A stretch of DNA of 64,000 nt from NCBI GenBank assembly GCA_040882465.1, contig JBBEBG010000016.1, positions 62,001 through 126,000 of the forward strand, read 5' to 3'. Source of the stretch: Gemmatimonadota bacterium. GTDB taxonomy: Bacteria; Gemmatimonadota; Gemmatimonadetes; Longimicrobiales; Gaopeijiaceae. The translations under genes were made by a program, and so were the position numbers. The notes beneath the pieces are model-generated. The model was not told where the DNA came from and did no database searches. It worked only from the letters and a program-made list of their open reading frames with translations. Numbering within the stretch: the stretch's first letter is position 1; every line of letters begins with the position of its first letter. This document shows positions 46,791-56,044 of the stretch, piece after piece.

Positions 46791-48317
46791 ATGGACCGGT
46801 CCCTCCCCATCATCCGCGGTCGCGGCTCTGCCGACGATGTGCCGAACCGATTCGAGCGCCTCCACGTCGAATTCGAGCCGGAAGAGCAGGGAGATCCGCA
46901 CCGGCGTCGCACCGAATATCTGCGGGACACCTCCCGCTCCGCCCTCAATCGAAACAGCAGCCCGGACGTCGGCTTCGACTGGAGCCTCAATCCGTATCGG
47001 GGTTGCGAGCATGGGTGTGTGTACTGCGTTTCAGCTGAAACGCCGATCCTCCATGACGACGGCTCCTGGAGACCAATTGGAGGGGTTCTTGGGGGCGATT
47101 CCCTTGTGGGCTTCGATGAGCACCCCGGCGTCTCAGGACAGCCGAGAATGTTGCGGCGAGCCCGGGTCGAAGCTGTCCGATGGTCGAAAAAGCCAACGCT
47201 AAGACTCGTCACCCGGCGTACGGAAGTTGCGACGACGCACGAGCACCGATGGTTGGAACATGGAAGTGGAGCATGGTTCCGCACCGATGATCTGGCACCC
47301 GGTCGCATGCTGCACCACCTCACCTTGGATGACGGGAGCCTTCGCTTCGGGGAGCCCCCGCCCACGACACCCGAACCCATCCTCGCCATCGAGCCCGGTC
47401 CATTGACAGATGTCGTGGACATCCAAACCTCCACAGGGACCTTTTACGCCGCCGGGCTCGCGACCCACAACTGTTATGCCCGCCCCACTCACGAATACCT
47501 CGGCTTCTCCGCCGGCCTCGACTTCGAATCCCGCATCCTCGTAAAGGAAGAGGCTCCGGCGCTCCTCGAACGTGAGCTCGCCCGGCCCAAGTGGGTGCCG
47601 GTCCCGATCGTGATGAGCGGAGTCACCGACCCGTACCAGCCGATCGAGCGAAAGCTCGAGATCACGCGGAAGTGCATCGAGATCCTCGCGCGCACGCTTC
47701 ATCCCGTGGCCATCATCACGAAGAGCCGGCTCGTCGAACGCGACGCCGACCTCCTGGCCCGACTCGCAGAAGTCGGCGCCGCATGCGTGACGCTCTCCAT
47801 CACGACGCTCGACCGAAGGCTTCAGCGCGCCCTGGAACCACGCGCGTCCCCGCCCGAGCACCGCCTCGAAGCGATCCGAGCCCTTTCGGCGGCGGGAATC
47901 CCGGTTGCGGTGAACGTCGCCCCCATCATTCCGGGGCTCACGGACCATGAGATCCCGGAAATCCTCGGCGCGGCAGCCGAAGCGGGCGCCGTCGGGGCCG
48001 GTTACACCGTGCTCCGCCTCCCCGGAGCCGTCCGCCCGATCTTCCTCAAATGGATGGAAGAGCACATCCCCGACCGGGCTGGAAAAGTCCGCTCGCGTCT
48101 CCTGAGTCTCCGGGGCGGTGTCCTCTACAACTCCGAATTCGGAAAGAGAATGCGGGGCGAGGGACCCTTCGCAGAGCAAATCCGGACGATGTTCGATGTG
48201 GCGCGTCGGCGAGCCGGCCTCGACCGTCCATCGGTCGAGCTCTCGACCGCGCACTTCCGTAGGCCGGAAGCCCTGAGGATTCAGGGCCAAACCGACGAGC
48301 AGCTCTCCCTTCTCTAG
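46791..48317 (+). CDS. PA0069-family radical SAM protein containing a mini-intein
   Basis: A 508-codon precursor. The exteins (residues 1-78 and 228-508) join into a 359-residue protein of the PA0069/Rv2578c radical SAM family, recognised by [45 protein letters not shown] and [15 protein letters not shown]. The family resembles spore photoproduct lyase, but its reaction is not established. A 149-residue intein interrupts the protein just before the third Cys of the CxxxCxxC Fe-S/SAM motif. The precursor should therefore be inactive until spliced. The start has no clear Shine-Dalgarno sequence. Confidence 0.92.
   Translation: [508 protein letters not shown]
47025..47471 (+). other. Mini-intein (Hint domain, no homing endonuclease)
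   Basis: Codons 79-227. Block A starts with Cys ([15 protein letters not shown]). Block B has the TxxH motif (TTHEHRWL, Thr149 and His152). Block F is [17 protein letters not shown], and block G ends in His-Asn followed by Cys+1. These are all the residues needed for class 1 protein splicing. At 149 residues it lacks LAGLIDADG or HNH endonuclease blocks. In the precursor, intein Cys1 occupies the position of the third cluster Cys; after splicing extein Cys228 takes that place. Confidence 0.92.
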
Positions 48318-48390
48318 AAGGCTTCGAGGCCCGCCCGCCTGGTCCATCCGACGTCTTCTCCGAACGCCCGATTCCCCTATACTCCCAAGA

Positions 48391-50328
48391 ATGTCTCCCG
48401 CCAGCGCCTCCGCGCGCCCTGCTGCCAGGCCGTCCGAAGCCGGGCAGACGATGATCTACCTCCGAGCGACGATCGTCGTCACGCTCGGCATGATCGGGGG
48501 CGCCCTCCTCGAGTGGGTACCCTCCGAGCCTTCGCCCTGGCGCTGGTTTCCCCTGGGGGTCGCCTACCTCGTGGGCGGAGCGCCCATCGTCCGCGACACG
48601 CTCCGGACGCTCCGCGAAGGAAAACTTTCGGTCGACTTCCTGATGGGAACGGCTGCGATCGGGGCGGCGGCGGTCGGACAGCCCCTCGAGGGGGCGATCC
48701 TGATCTTCCTCTTTTCTTTGTCCAATACGCTCGAAGCCTTCGCATTGGGGCGGACCCGCCGCGAGATCGAGGCGCTCATGGATCTCCATCCCGAGAACGC
48801 GACCCTCGTGGACGACGAGGGGCGGGAGATCGGCAAGGTCGCCGCGGCCGAATTGAAGCCGGGCCAGGCGATCCTCGTCCGTCCAGGGGAGCGCATCGCG
48901 TGCGATGGGAAAGTGCGCGACGGGAGGAGCGAGGTGGATCAGTCGGCGATCACGGGGGAATCCGTGCCGGTCTCCCGCTCCCAGGGAGACGAGGTCTTCG
49001 CCGGAACGATCAACGAAAGCGGGGTCCTCACCGTGGAGGTGACGCGCCTCGCGGGGCAAACGATGCTCGCGCGGATCGTGCGAATGGTGGCGGAGGCGCG
49101 GGAGGAGCGCGTGCCGGCGCAGGAGTTTATCGACCGCTTCGCGCATCCCTATACGATTTTCGTCCTCGTGGGGAGTGCGGCGACCGCCCTCGTCGCCTGG
49201 GGGATCTTCGACATGACGCCCGGCGACGCCGTTTACCGGGCGATGAGCTTCCTCGTCGTCGCGAGTCCATGCGCCCTCGTGATCTCGACACCGGCGGCCG
49301 TGCTCTCCGCGATCGCGAACGGCGCGCGCCACGGGATCCTCTTCAAGGGAGGAGGGATCCTCGACCGCGCGGGGACGCTGGATGCACTCGCATTCGACAA
49401 GACGGGGACGCTGACCGTGGGCGAGCCGCGCCTCCTTTCGATCGAAAGCGCCGATCTGGAGGACGGGAAGGTGCTTGAGCTCGCCGCGGCGATCGAAGCG
49501 GCGTCCGAACACCACCTGGCGCGAGCGGTTCTCCGCGCCGCCAGGGAAGCCGGCGTCAAGCCGGCCCGGGTCGAGGATTTTCGGGCCATTCCGGGCGAGG
49601 GAGTCGAAGGTCGGATCGGAGACCGGTGGGGATGGGTCGGGAATGACGGGATGGCCCGCCGCCGGTCGGCCGCCGTCCCGGAGCGGCTCGATCGTTGGCG
49701 CGGCGCACAGAGTGAGCTCGGTCGCTCGGTCGTCCTCCTTGGAGAGGGGAATCGCACGGTCGCCGCCATGGCATTCGGAGACGAGCTTCGCCCCGGCGCG
49801 AAGGAGACGATCCGCGTGCTGAAAGAAGAGTGCGGGATTCGTTGGATCACGATCCTCTCCGGCGACCACCCGCCCGCGGTGAAGGCGATCGCCGCGGACC
49901 TCGGCGCGGACGAGGTGCGCGCCGGGCTTCTCCCCGATCAGAAGGTCGAGGCCCTGCGCGAGCTGGCGAAGCGCTCTCGCGGGGTGGCGATGGTGGGAGA
50001 CGGAGTGAACGACGCCCCGGCGATGGCGGCAGCGTCCGTTGGAATCGCGATGGGCGCCGTGGGGACGGACGTCGCGATCGAGACGGCCGACGTCGTCCTC
50101 ATGAGCGATGAGCTCATGAAGGTCCCTTACCTGGTGAGGCTCGGGCAGCGGTCCCGCCGCGTCGTACGCCAGAACGTCTGGTTCAGCGTTGGATGGATGG
50201 GCTTCCTGGTGGTGACGGCCTCGACTGTGGGGATTCCCCTCCCGATCGCGGTGGTCGCGCACGAGGGGAGCACACTTCTCGTGGTGCTGAACGGGCTTCG
50301 GTTACTGCGGGGACGGTCGGGAGGCTAG
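48391..50328 (+). CDS. Heavy-metal P1B-type ATPase (Zn/Cd/Pb class)
   Basis: A 645-residue membrane pump. The actuator motif is TGES, the channel motif is SPC ([11 protein letters not shown]), the phosphorylation site is DKTGTLT and the hinge is GDGVNDAP. The last helices carry [19 protein letters not shown], typical of Zn/Cd exporters. There is no N-terminal CxxC metal-binding domain, so it is shorter than ZntA. The usual SEHPLA locus reads SEHHLA, with the HP-motif Pro replaced by His. The gene stands alone and ends 62 bases before the integron integrase. Confidence 0.88.
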   Translation: MSPASASARPAARPSEAGQTMIYLRATIVVTLGMIGGALLEWVPSEPSPWRWFPLGVAYLVGGAPIVRDTLRTLREGKLSVDFLMGTAAIGAAAVGQPLEGAILIFLFSLSNTLEAFALGRTRREIEALMDLHPENATLVDDEGREIGKVAAAELKPGQAILVRPGERIACDGKVRDGRSEVDQSAITGESVPVSRSQGDEVFAGTINESGVLTVEVTRLAGQTMLARIVRMVAEAREERVPAQEFIDRFAHPYTIFVLVGSAATALVAWGIFDMTPGDAVYRAMSFLVVASPCALVISTPAAVLSAIANGARHGILFKGGGILDRAGTLDALAFDKTGTLTVGEPRLLSIESADLEDGKVLELAAAIEAASEHHLARAVLRAAREAGVKPARVEDFRAIPGEGVEGRIGDRWGWVGNDGMARRRSAAVPERLDRWRGAQSELGRSVVLLGEGNRTVAAMAFGDELRPGAKETIRVLKEECGIRWITILSGDHPPAVKAIAADLGADEVRAGLLPDQKVEALRELAKRSRGVAMVGDGVNDAPAMAAASVGIAMGAVGTDVAIETADVVLMSDELMKVPYLVRLGQRSRRVVRQNVWFSVGWMGFLVVTASTVGIPLPIAVVAHEGSTLLVVLNGLRLLRGRSGG

Positions 50329-50390
50329 CGTCGCGGGACGAGGCGGTTCGCGTCGCTCCATTCGGAGGCTTCGCTCACACCCCTTCAGAT

Positions 50391-51458
50391 ATGGTCCCGC
50401 CCTGCCGCCGAACGCATTTCTTACAGGATAAATGCGGCAAGCGCGTCACCCCCAGCTCCAAGCCTCCAGTGAGCCACGAGCCGGCCCCACCCGACTCCCC
50501 AGGCGCGCGCCTGCTCTCCCGCCTTCGATCGGAGCTCCGCGGTCGGCACTATAGTCGAAGAACGGAGCAGGCCTATGCGCTCTGGGTCCGGCGCTTCGTT
50601 CGCTTTCACAAAATGCGACACCCGTCCGAAATGGGAGAGGCCGAAGTCAACGCGTTTCTCACGCACCTCGCGGTGCGGAGGCGAGTCAGCGCCTCGACGC
50701 AGACCCAGGCGCTGAGCGCCCTTCTCTTTCTCTACAGAAGAGTTTTCGGCAGAAACCTCGGTGACCTTGGAACACTCTTGCGTGCGCGAAAGCCGAGGCG
50801 TCTGCCCTTGGTTTTGACGCGCGACGAGGTGCGCGAAGTATTGGGCAGGATGACCGGGGACACCGCGCTTGTGGGCGGCCTGCTCTATGGTTCCGGTCTC
50901 AGGCTCATGGAGTGCCTTCGGCTACGGGTACAGCACCTCGACTTCTCGCGCCGATCGATCCTGGTGCGCGACGGAAAGGGTTCCAAGGATCGCGCGACGA
51001 TGCTCCCCGGCGCGTTGGTCGATTCCCTCCGAGGCCAACTGGACCGAGTCCGAAAGCTTCATGCGCAGGACCTCGCGGACGGGTTCGGTCGCGTTTCGCT
51101 ACCGGATGCCCTCGCCCGAAAGTATCCGGCCGCCGCTCGCAATTTGGGGTGGCAATGGATCTTTCCCCAGAGGAACCGTTGGGTCAATCGGTCTACCGGC
51201 ACGCAAGGAAGGCACCATCTCGACCCGTCTATTCCCCAGCGCGCCGTCAAGGTGGCCGTGACGCAGGCGGGAATCGTCAAGCATGTGTCCTGTCACACCT
51301 TCCGGCACTCCTTCGCCACGCACCTCTTGGAGGACGGTCAGGACATCCGCACGATTCAGAAGCTCCTCGGACACGCCGACCTCAGGACCACGATGGTTTA
51401 CACACACGTATTGAATCACGGACCCGGGGGCGTCCGGAGCCCGCTCGATCGACTATGA
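50391..51458 (+). CDS. intI: Integron integrase (tyrosine recombinase)
   Basis: A 355-residue tyrosine recombinase from the ATG at 50391; a GTG at 50469 (329 residues) is also possible and closer to the usual IntI length. The N-terminal SAM-like domain has [21 protein letters not shown]. The catalytic residues are Arg171, Lys in GKGSKD, His302, Arg305, His328 and Tyr337 ([38 protein letters not shown]). The integron-specific insertion [21 protein letters not shown]...HHLDPS (about 240-280) is present, which separates IntI from XerC/D. It would recombine folded attC with attI. It reads towards the cassettes. Confidence 0.93.
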   Translation: MVPPCRRTHFLQDKCGKRVTPSSKPPVSHEPAPPDSPGARLLSRLRSELRGRHYSRRTEQAYALWVRRFVRFHKMRHPSEMGEAEVNAFLTHLAVRRRVSASTQTQALSALLFLYRRVFGRNLGDLGTLLRARKPRRLPLVLTRDEVREVLGRMTGDTALVGGLLYGSGLRLMECLRLRVQHLDFSRRSILVRDGKGSKDRATMLPGALVDSLRGQLDRVRKLHAQDLADGFGRVSLPDALARKYPAAARNLGWQWIFPQRNRWVNRSTGTQGRHHLDPSIPQRAVKVAVTQAGIVKHVSCHTFRHSFATHLLEDGQDIRTIQKLLGHADLRTTMVYTHVLNHGPGGVRSPLDRL

Positions 51459-51589
51459 CTGCGTGCGCACCGGTCGCTTACACGGATCCGCGTAACCCTC
51501 GAAGTCCAGCCTCACCCGACATCGCAGCCTCGGGAACGGGAGTATTGGGCCAGGAGGTGCCGCCTTGCGTGTGGCCGTGTTGGCGTACA

Positions 51590-51649
51590 TACATGGGCGA
51601 GTTCGGCTGAAACGCGCGCTTACATGGGTCGGTCGAATCCTAGTTGGGC
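51590..51649 (+). promoter_or_regulatory. Candidate attI site
   Basis: GTTGGGC at 51643-51649 fits the core site GTTRRRY exactly and lies between the integrase stop and the first cassette gene. Two direct repeats, TACATGGGC (51590-51598) and TACATGGGT (51621-51629), stand upstream like the accessory integrase-binding repeats of attI1. The insertion point would be between G51643 and T51644. The assignment rests on position and pattern only. Confidence 0.45.
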
Positions 51650-51712
51650 GGGTCATGCCTTCACCATTCGGCAGCCGGCGGTATCGCGAGACGCCGCAAA
51701 GTGGGGTGCTCC

Positions 51713-53125
51713 ATGCTCTGGTGGACTTTGCGTCAGCTCAAATCGAAGCATTCTTGGACACGAGCGGAGGCCGCGCGAACACTCGAGCATTCCAGGAGTC
51801 CACGTGCCATCAGAGCGCTCGTCGCGCTGCTCGGCGACGAAGATCAAGGCGTTCGGCGAGTCGCGGCGGAAACACTAGGGAGTACGGGCGCGCGTCGCGC
51901 AATCGAGCCGCTGACAGCGGCACTTGTTGACCCGTCCGAGGATGTGCGCCAGGAAGCGGAACCGGCACTCGATCGGATCGATCCACAGTGGGTTGTCGCC
52001 GCGCGGGATGCGATCGGCCCGCTGCTCCTCGCCCTCAGCCGCAGGGACGCGAAGGTGCAGCGCAACGCGATCTGGGCTCTCAATCGGATTGATCGGCTGT
52101 GGGCGCAATCCAAAGCCGCGAAAGGCATGGTGGGAGACCTTGTGTACGCGCTCAACGACAATGACCCTCGCGTTCAGGACATGGCTGTAACGGCACTCGA
52201 CCTGATCGACGCGAACTGGCGGCAATGCGACTCTGCGCGAGGCGCGGTGCTTGCGCTGCTGAATGTTCTCGCGCGCGGGACCACGGACGAGCGTAGATCA
52301 GCCGCGCTCGGACTGGCGAAACTCCGGAAAGGGACTTTTGCCTTGATGCGGGCACTCAACGACAGCAGCGAAACGGTGCGCGAAGCTGCGGCCCGCTCGC
52401 TTGGCGAGATCGCGGATCTTGACGCGGTCGAGCCACTCGCGATGGCTTTGAGCCACGACGACAAGAATCTCCGCCGGCACGCGGCACAGGCCCTCGGACA
52501 GATCGGCGGTGCGCGAGCGATTGAGGCGCTGTCGAAGGCACTTGAGGAAAGGAATCCGAACGACGTGCGAAAGGCGATTGCTCAGGCGATCCGTGATTCT
52601 CAGCGAGAAGCGCGCGAACGAAGCGCTGCTACCCCGGTCAGAAACAAGGAGAGGAAGACTATGGCCACGTTTGAGGATGCGGTGCAGAAGATCCGGACGC
52701 TCAAGGACACTGGAGACAAGGCGGGGCTGTGACAATACCTGACATCCCAAGACGGACGGATTCAGTCCAATGCGATAAGAGCTCTCGCTACCCTAGGGGA
52801 TGCGGCGAGCATCTGCGAGGCATTCCCGCGCCTCGACGAGTTCGCGAAGACGACGGCGATTGAGAGCCTTGGGACCGTCGGCGATCCGGTAGCTGGCCCG
52901 CTTCTCCGGGACCTTGCCGCCGATGCCACACTTGACAGCTACACCCGCGATGCTCTGGCAAAGGCCCTGGGAGCAATAGGCGACGAAAATGCCATCGAAG
53001 GTCTGCGGCAGCTGCTTGGCTGCGGCGACTCACCCGTGGTGAGTAAGGTAGTTACCGTGCTCTTTGGCATGAGCGAACCTGAGGCGCGAGAACTCCTGCA
53101 ACAGCATGGACAGCGAGGGAGGTGA
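51713..53125 (+). pseudogene. HEAT-repeat protein gene interrupted by an in-frame TGA
   Basis: The ATG at 51713 opens a 339-residue protein made of HEAT/PBS-lyase-like repeats (RAIRALVALLGDEDQGVRRVAAETLG and similar units about every 31 residues). A TGA at 52730-52732 stops it, yet the same frame continues without a break for 130 codons in the same repeat type (LATLGDAASI, IESLGTVGDPVAGPLL, ALGAIGDENAIEGLRQLL). No start codon with a binding site serves the second half, so it is a nonsense-broken gene, or less likely a read-through one. An internal ATG at 52661 has AAGGAG upstream. The second half ends in ATGA overlap with the next gene. Confidence 0.7.
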
Positions 53126-53358
53126 TGACAATGCGCTTGGCGGTTGTTGTGAATCTGGAGTGGGAAGGTGTCCTGGGTGATTACCTATACTATGTCCTCC
53201 AGACCAACGGAGTGTCGGTTGATGGGACGGAGGTCCGCTATGTCGACAACGCGCCTGACTCCCTCAGCCAGGACATGACGGCAAAACACAAGAGTCTTGC
53301 TGATGTAGCAGCTGGAGCGGCCGCGTCCAAGTTTTCTGAAGATGATCAAGACGATTAG
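53125..53358 (+). CDS. Small hypothetical protein coupled to the HEAT gene
   Basis: A 77-residue protein whose ATG overlaps the stop of the HEAT frame (TGATG), with GGGAGG just upstream. It starts MTMRLAVVVNLEWEGVLGDYLYYVLQ and ends in an acidic tail (EDDQDD). I do not recognise a family. Coupling suggests that both were one unit before the HEAT gene was broken. Confidence 0.55.
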   Translation: MTMRLAVVVNLEWEGVLGDYLYYVLQTNGVSVDGTEVRYVDNAPDSLSQDMTAKHKSLADVAAGAAASKFSEDDQDD

Positions 53359-53418
53359 TCCGACAGGCATGCATGCAAGAGACTACGTAAATGGCGATTC
53401 CCTTCGATGCGGAGGGTC

Positions 53419-53478
53419 GCCCAACAACCGGTTGCAGCGGACGGCGCCGCGCGCCGCCGCTGAACCGGGGCGTTAGAA
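53419..53478 (+). repeat. attC site 1 (60 bp, short type)
   Basis: The left core is GCCCAAC and the right core GTTAGAA. The inside folds as CCGGTTGCAGCGG.../...CCGCTGAACCGG, with unpaired bases on one arm as in attC hairpins. It is shorter than, and different from, the later sites. Confidence 0.8.
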
Positions 53479-53504
53479 CGCATTCGATGGGGAGGTGAGG
53501 CCGC

Positions 53505-54218
53505 TTGGCTACGAAAGTCCCCTGGCTCCGCATCTTTGTGGAAGGCGTGGTGATCATCGGCTCGATCCTGCTAGCATTTGGGATTGACGCGTGGTGGGAG
53601 GGGGTGCAGGACGACGAAGCCGAGCGGGACGCTCTCGAACTCATCCACGCCGATCTTGTTGCCGATACGGTGGACTTGGCGGCCGTTGAGCGCACCAGTC
53701 AGCGGCACCTCGGGGCGGCGACCTGGCTCCTCGAGAATTGGGACGATTCGGCGCCTGACTTTGACGCCGTGGCCATGGCGTTCGCCGACTTCTTGGTATG
53801 GGCCGTCATTCAACCCCAGAGGGCTGCCTATACCAGCACCAGCTTGAAGGACGCCAATCGACTCGGGCTAGTCGACAACGACGAGCTCCGCGCACTCATC
53901 GTCAGCTACTTCGAGGAGTCCCAGGTCTACCTGATCCAACGGCTGGATCGAGCGTTCAGCGAGCGTGAAGCATTGCTCGACGCGGTTTCTCACCATATCA
54001 GATGGTTGGGTACCGAGCGCGATGCCGAGGGGAGATTATCAATGGCGGTGCGGGTCCTCACCCCATGGCGTGAGCTCCAGCAGGACACTCACCTGGCCTT
54101 TCAGCTTGCTGCGGTTCGTGCTGGTGCATCCAGCAGCCTCAGCGCCGCGCAGGCTACACGGACTGCGAACGTCGCACTCCGTGGTATGATCGAGGCCGAG
54201 CTTGAGGCACGCTGGTGA
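53505..54218 (+). CDS. Membrane protein of the DUF6090-like type
   Basis: A 237-residue protein with an N-terminal transmembrane helix (FVEGVVIIGSILLAFGIDAWWE) and a helical soluble remainder. The DAWWE segment at the end of the helix is typical of a group of uncharacterised membrane proteins common in Gemmatimonadota and Xanthomonadales. It starts at a TTG preceded by GGGGAGGTGAGG and fills its cassette. Function unknown. Confidence 0.65.
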   Translation: MATKVPWLRIFVEGVVIIGSILLAFGIDAWWEGVQDDEAERDALELIHADLVADTVDLAAVERTSQRHLGAATWLLENWDDSAPDFDAVAMAFADFLVWAVIQPQRAAYTSTSLKDANRLGLVDNDELRALIVSYFEESQVYLIQRLDRAFSEREALLDAVSHHIRWLGTERDAEGRLSMAVRVLTPWRELQQDTHLAFQLAAVRAGASSSLSAAQATRTANVALRGMIEAELEARW

Positions 54219-54299
54219 CGACCCGCTCCATCCCCTGGCGGCACGTCGCCGAGGTGTCGTGTCTTCCGACCTACTCAGAAACAACGAGCGAAGCATGCG

Positions 54300-54401
54300 T
54301 TCTAACCAGCGATTGCTGCTGATGCGGTAGACTTTGAGGCTCGCGCGTACCGCGCTCGATCTTCAGATTGAGTCGCGCAGCAGAATCGCAGCACGTTAGA
54401 C
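54300..54401 (+). repeat. attC site 2 (102 bp)
   Basis: The left core TTCTAAC departs from RYYYAAC at its first base; the right core GTTAGAC matches. CAGCGATTGCTGCTG pairs with CAGCAGAATCGCAGC near the ends with one bulge. Its sequence differs from both attC 1 and the later family. Confidence 0.75.
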
Positions 54402-54455
54402 ACACCCGAGCCCCCTGGGTTATTTTTCGGTACTCACGTTGCCGGAGATAGGGCT

Positions 54456-54680
54456 ATGCTGCAGATACCGATGCCAGTCCACAGCGATCCCGAGATCATG
54501 GGTGGCACGCCGGTGTTCGTGGGCACCCGCGTGCCTGCTAAAACGTTGCTCGACTACATCGAGGGCGGTGACACGCTGGACGAGTTTCTCGACCACTTTC
54601 CGTCCGTTACGCGAGAGCAGGCGATCGCTGCGCTCGAGCTCGGAAACTCTCTGCTCCTCGACAAGGCCGCCGCCCGGTAG
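54456..54680 (+). CDS. DUF433 family antitoxin-like protein
   Basis: A 74-residue protein. The DUF433 core DPEIMGGTPVFVGTRVPAKTLLDYI is unmistakable, followed by the EFLDHFPSVTREQAIAALEL helix. It is directly followed by a DUF5615 gene, the usual pairing in a predicted type II toxin-antitoxin module (VapBC-like). Confidence 0.85.
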   Translation: MLQIPMPVHSDPEIMGGTPVFVGTRVPAKTLLDYIEGGDTLDEFLDHFPSVTREQAIAALELGNSLLLDKAAAR

Positions 54681-55004
54681 GTGCGGATCCTCCTCGACGA
54701 ATCGATCCCGCGGCCACTGAAACGCGAGTTCACCGGACTCGAAGTGGCTCACGTTGCCGACCTGGGGTGGCAGGGTCGGAAGAACGGCGATCTGGTCATC
54801 GGCATGCGGGACCAAGGATTCGACGCCCTGATCACTGTCGACCTCAATCTCGAGTTTCAGCAGAACGTTCCCGCGTCGGGTATCGCGGTCGTAGTTCTGC
54901 AGGCCGCCTCGAATCGTCTGGTCGACCTGCGGCCGCTCATTCCTGCCGTGCGAAAGGTCCTCGCAACTGCGGTGCCCGGCAACGTTTTTCGGGTGGGTGT
55001 CTAA
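54681..55004 (+). CDS. DUF5615 PIN-like toxin
   Basis: A 107-residue protein starting at a GTG that abuts the DUF433 stop. ILLDESIPRPLKREF gives the first acidic motif and DGDLVIG-like GDLVIGMRDQGFDALITVDLNLEFQQN the second, as in DUF5615 (Mut7-C/PIN-like) nucleases. Its TAA stop is part of the attC left core that follows. Confidence 0.85.
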   Translation: MRILLDESIPRPLKREFTGLEVAHVADLGWQGRKNGDLVIGMRDQGFDALITVDLNLEFQQNVPASGIAVVVLQAASNRLVDLRPLIPAVRKVLATAVPGNVFRVGV

Positions 55005-55088
55005 CAGGCGCGTGAAGCTGGCGCGGTGGGCTTTACGGGTGAACTCTTCAGCACCCCGGCGCGCAGCTTACGCGCCGAGACGTTATAC
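54999..55088 (+). repeat. attC site 3 (90 bp, main family)
   Basis: The left core is GTCTAAC and the right core GTTATAC. Arms GGCGCGTGAAGCTGGCGCG and CGCGCAGCTTACGCGCC pair except for two extra bases in the left arm, the expected extrahelical bases. This is the reference for the eight-site family. Confidence 0.9.
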
Positions 55089-55101
55089 GGCCCCGAGCTG
55101 A

Positions 55102-55872
55102 TCAGACGTCTGCCAGTGTCAACGGGCGGGGCTGCTTCCCGTCGATGTCGGTGAATCCATACTCGAGGGCCAGGTCGGCGGCCACGACGACTTGCCCGGA
55201 GCGACGCATCGCGTCCTCATCGTCAGCGAGTGCCGCCACGGCCCGCCCCAGGAACTCCGGACTCTCCGAGTTGGAGAGGTCGAAGATCCCCGCCGAAAGC
55301 ACCGCTTCGGTCCGAACCAGTCCCGGATAAACGGACACAACGACGACGTTATGCTTTCTCAGCTCGTGGGCCATGTCCGCGGCCATCTTGTCGGTGGCTG
55401 CCTTGGCGATACCGTAGACGGCGTTGCCCACGTGCTTCTGCGCGGCCCAGTGAGACAGGTGAACGATTAGCCCTTGGCCAGCTTCTACCATTGCAGAAGC
55501 GGCGTGCTGGCTCGCGACGAACCCCGCGCGGACGCCAGCACCGACCATCGCATCCCAGCGCCATGCAGCCTGAAGCCAAAACGGGTCGCCCCACGTGAAC
55601 CGTCCGTCCTCGACCATTCTCTCGTATCCGCCCCAGACGCCGTTCACCAGGACGTCGACTTGTCCTGCCTCTCGTAGAGTCTCCCTGAACGTGTCGGCAA
55701 CCGCCTGATCGTCCGTATGATCGCAAGTGATCCGGCGCACGCCGCGCGGCAAATCAGCGTTCGCTACCGATCGGCCCGTCGCATAGACGTTCCAGCCCTG
55801 ACTAGCCAATTCGCGCGCCACGCCTCTTCCGATCCCTCGACTGGCTCCTGTGACGATGGCGACTCGCGTCAT
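55102..55872 (-). CDS. Short-chain dehydrogenase/reductase (cassette gene, reversed)
   Basis: A 256-residue SDR. The cofactor motif is TGASRGIG and the NVY segment after it suggests NADPH or NADH use. The active-site region has SHWAAQKHVGNAVYGIAKAA with the YxxxK pair. The substrate is unknown. It lies on the minus strand, opposite to all other complete cassettes, so it cannot be expressed from a promoter at the attI side. The ATG at 55872 or 55884 is possible. Confidence 0.85.
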   Translation of the reverse strand: MTRVAIVTGASRGIGRGVARELASQGWNVYATGRSVANADLPRGVRRITCDHTDDQAVADTFRETLREAGQVDVLVNGVWGGYERMVEDGRFTWGDPFWLQAAWRWDAMVGAGVRAGFVASQHAASAMVEAGQGLIVHLSHWAAQKHVGNAVYGIAKAATDKMAADMAHELRKHNVVVVSVYPGLVRTEAVLSAGIFDLSNSESPEFLGRAVAALADDEDAMRRSGQVVVAADLALEYGFTDIDGKQPRPLTLADV

Positions 55873-55954
55873 GGCTGGACTCATCCCGTTTGGTTGGCGG
55901 TTGGCAGACTCGAAGGAGTATACCGAATAGAAGCCGAACCATCTAGGGAGGGTC

Positions 55955-56044
55955 GTATAACAAGGGTTTGAAGCTGACGCGGAAGGACGTAGTGGTTGCG
56001 GGTCAGCGCCCAGGCCGCGCAGCTTAAACCCAAATCCGTTAGGT
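55955..56044 (+). repeat. attC site 4 (90 bp, divergent member of main family)
   Basis: The left core is GTATAAC and the right core GTTAGGT. The arms GGGTTTGAAGCTGACGCGG and CCGCGCAGCTTAAACCC keep the pairing and the extra bases but differ in sequence at many positions from the other family members. Confidence 0.85.

Noticed and set aside
47025-47471. Homing endonuclease in the intein
   Set aside because: Only 149 residues, with no LAGLIDADG or HNH motif.
50391-51458. Integrase as XerC/XerD or a phage integrase
   Set aside because: The integron-specific insertion between the catalytic boxes and the adjacent attC sites point to IntI.
52730-52732. TGA read as selenocysteine in the HEAT protein
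   Set aside because: HEAT repeats have no redox site there and no SECIS-like hairpin follows directly.
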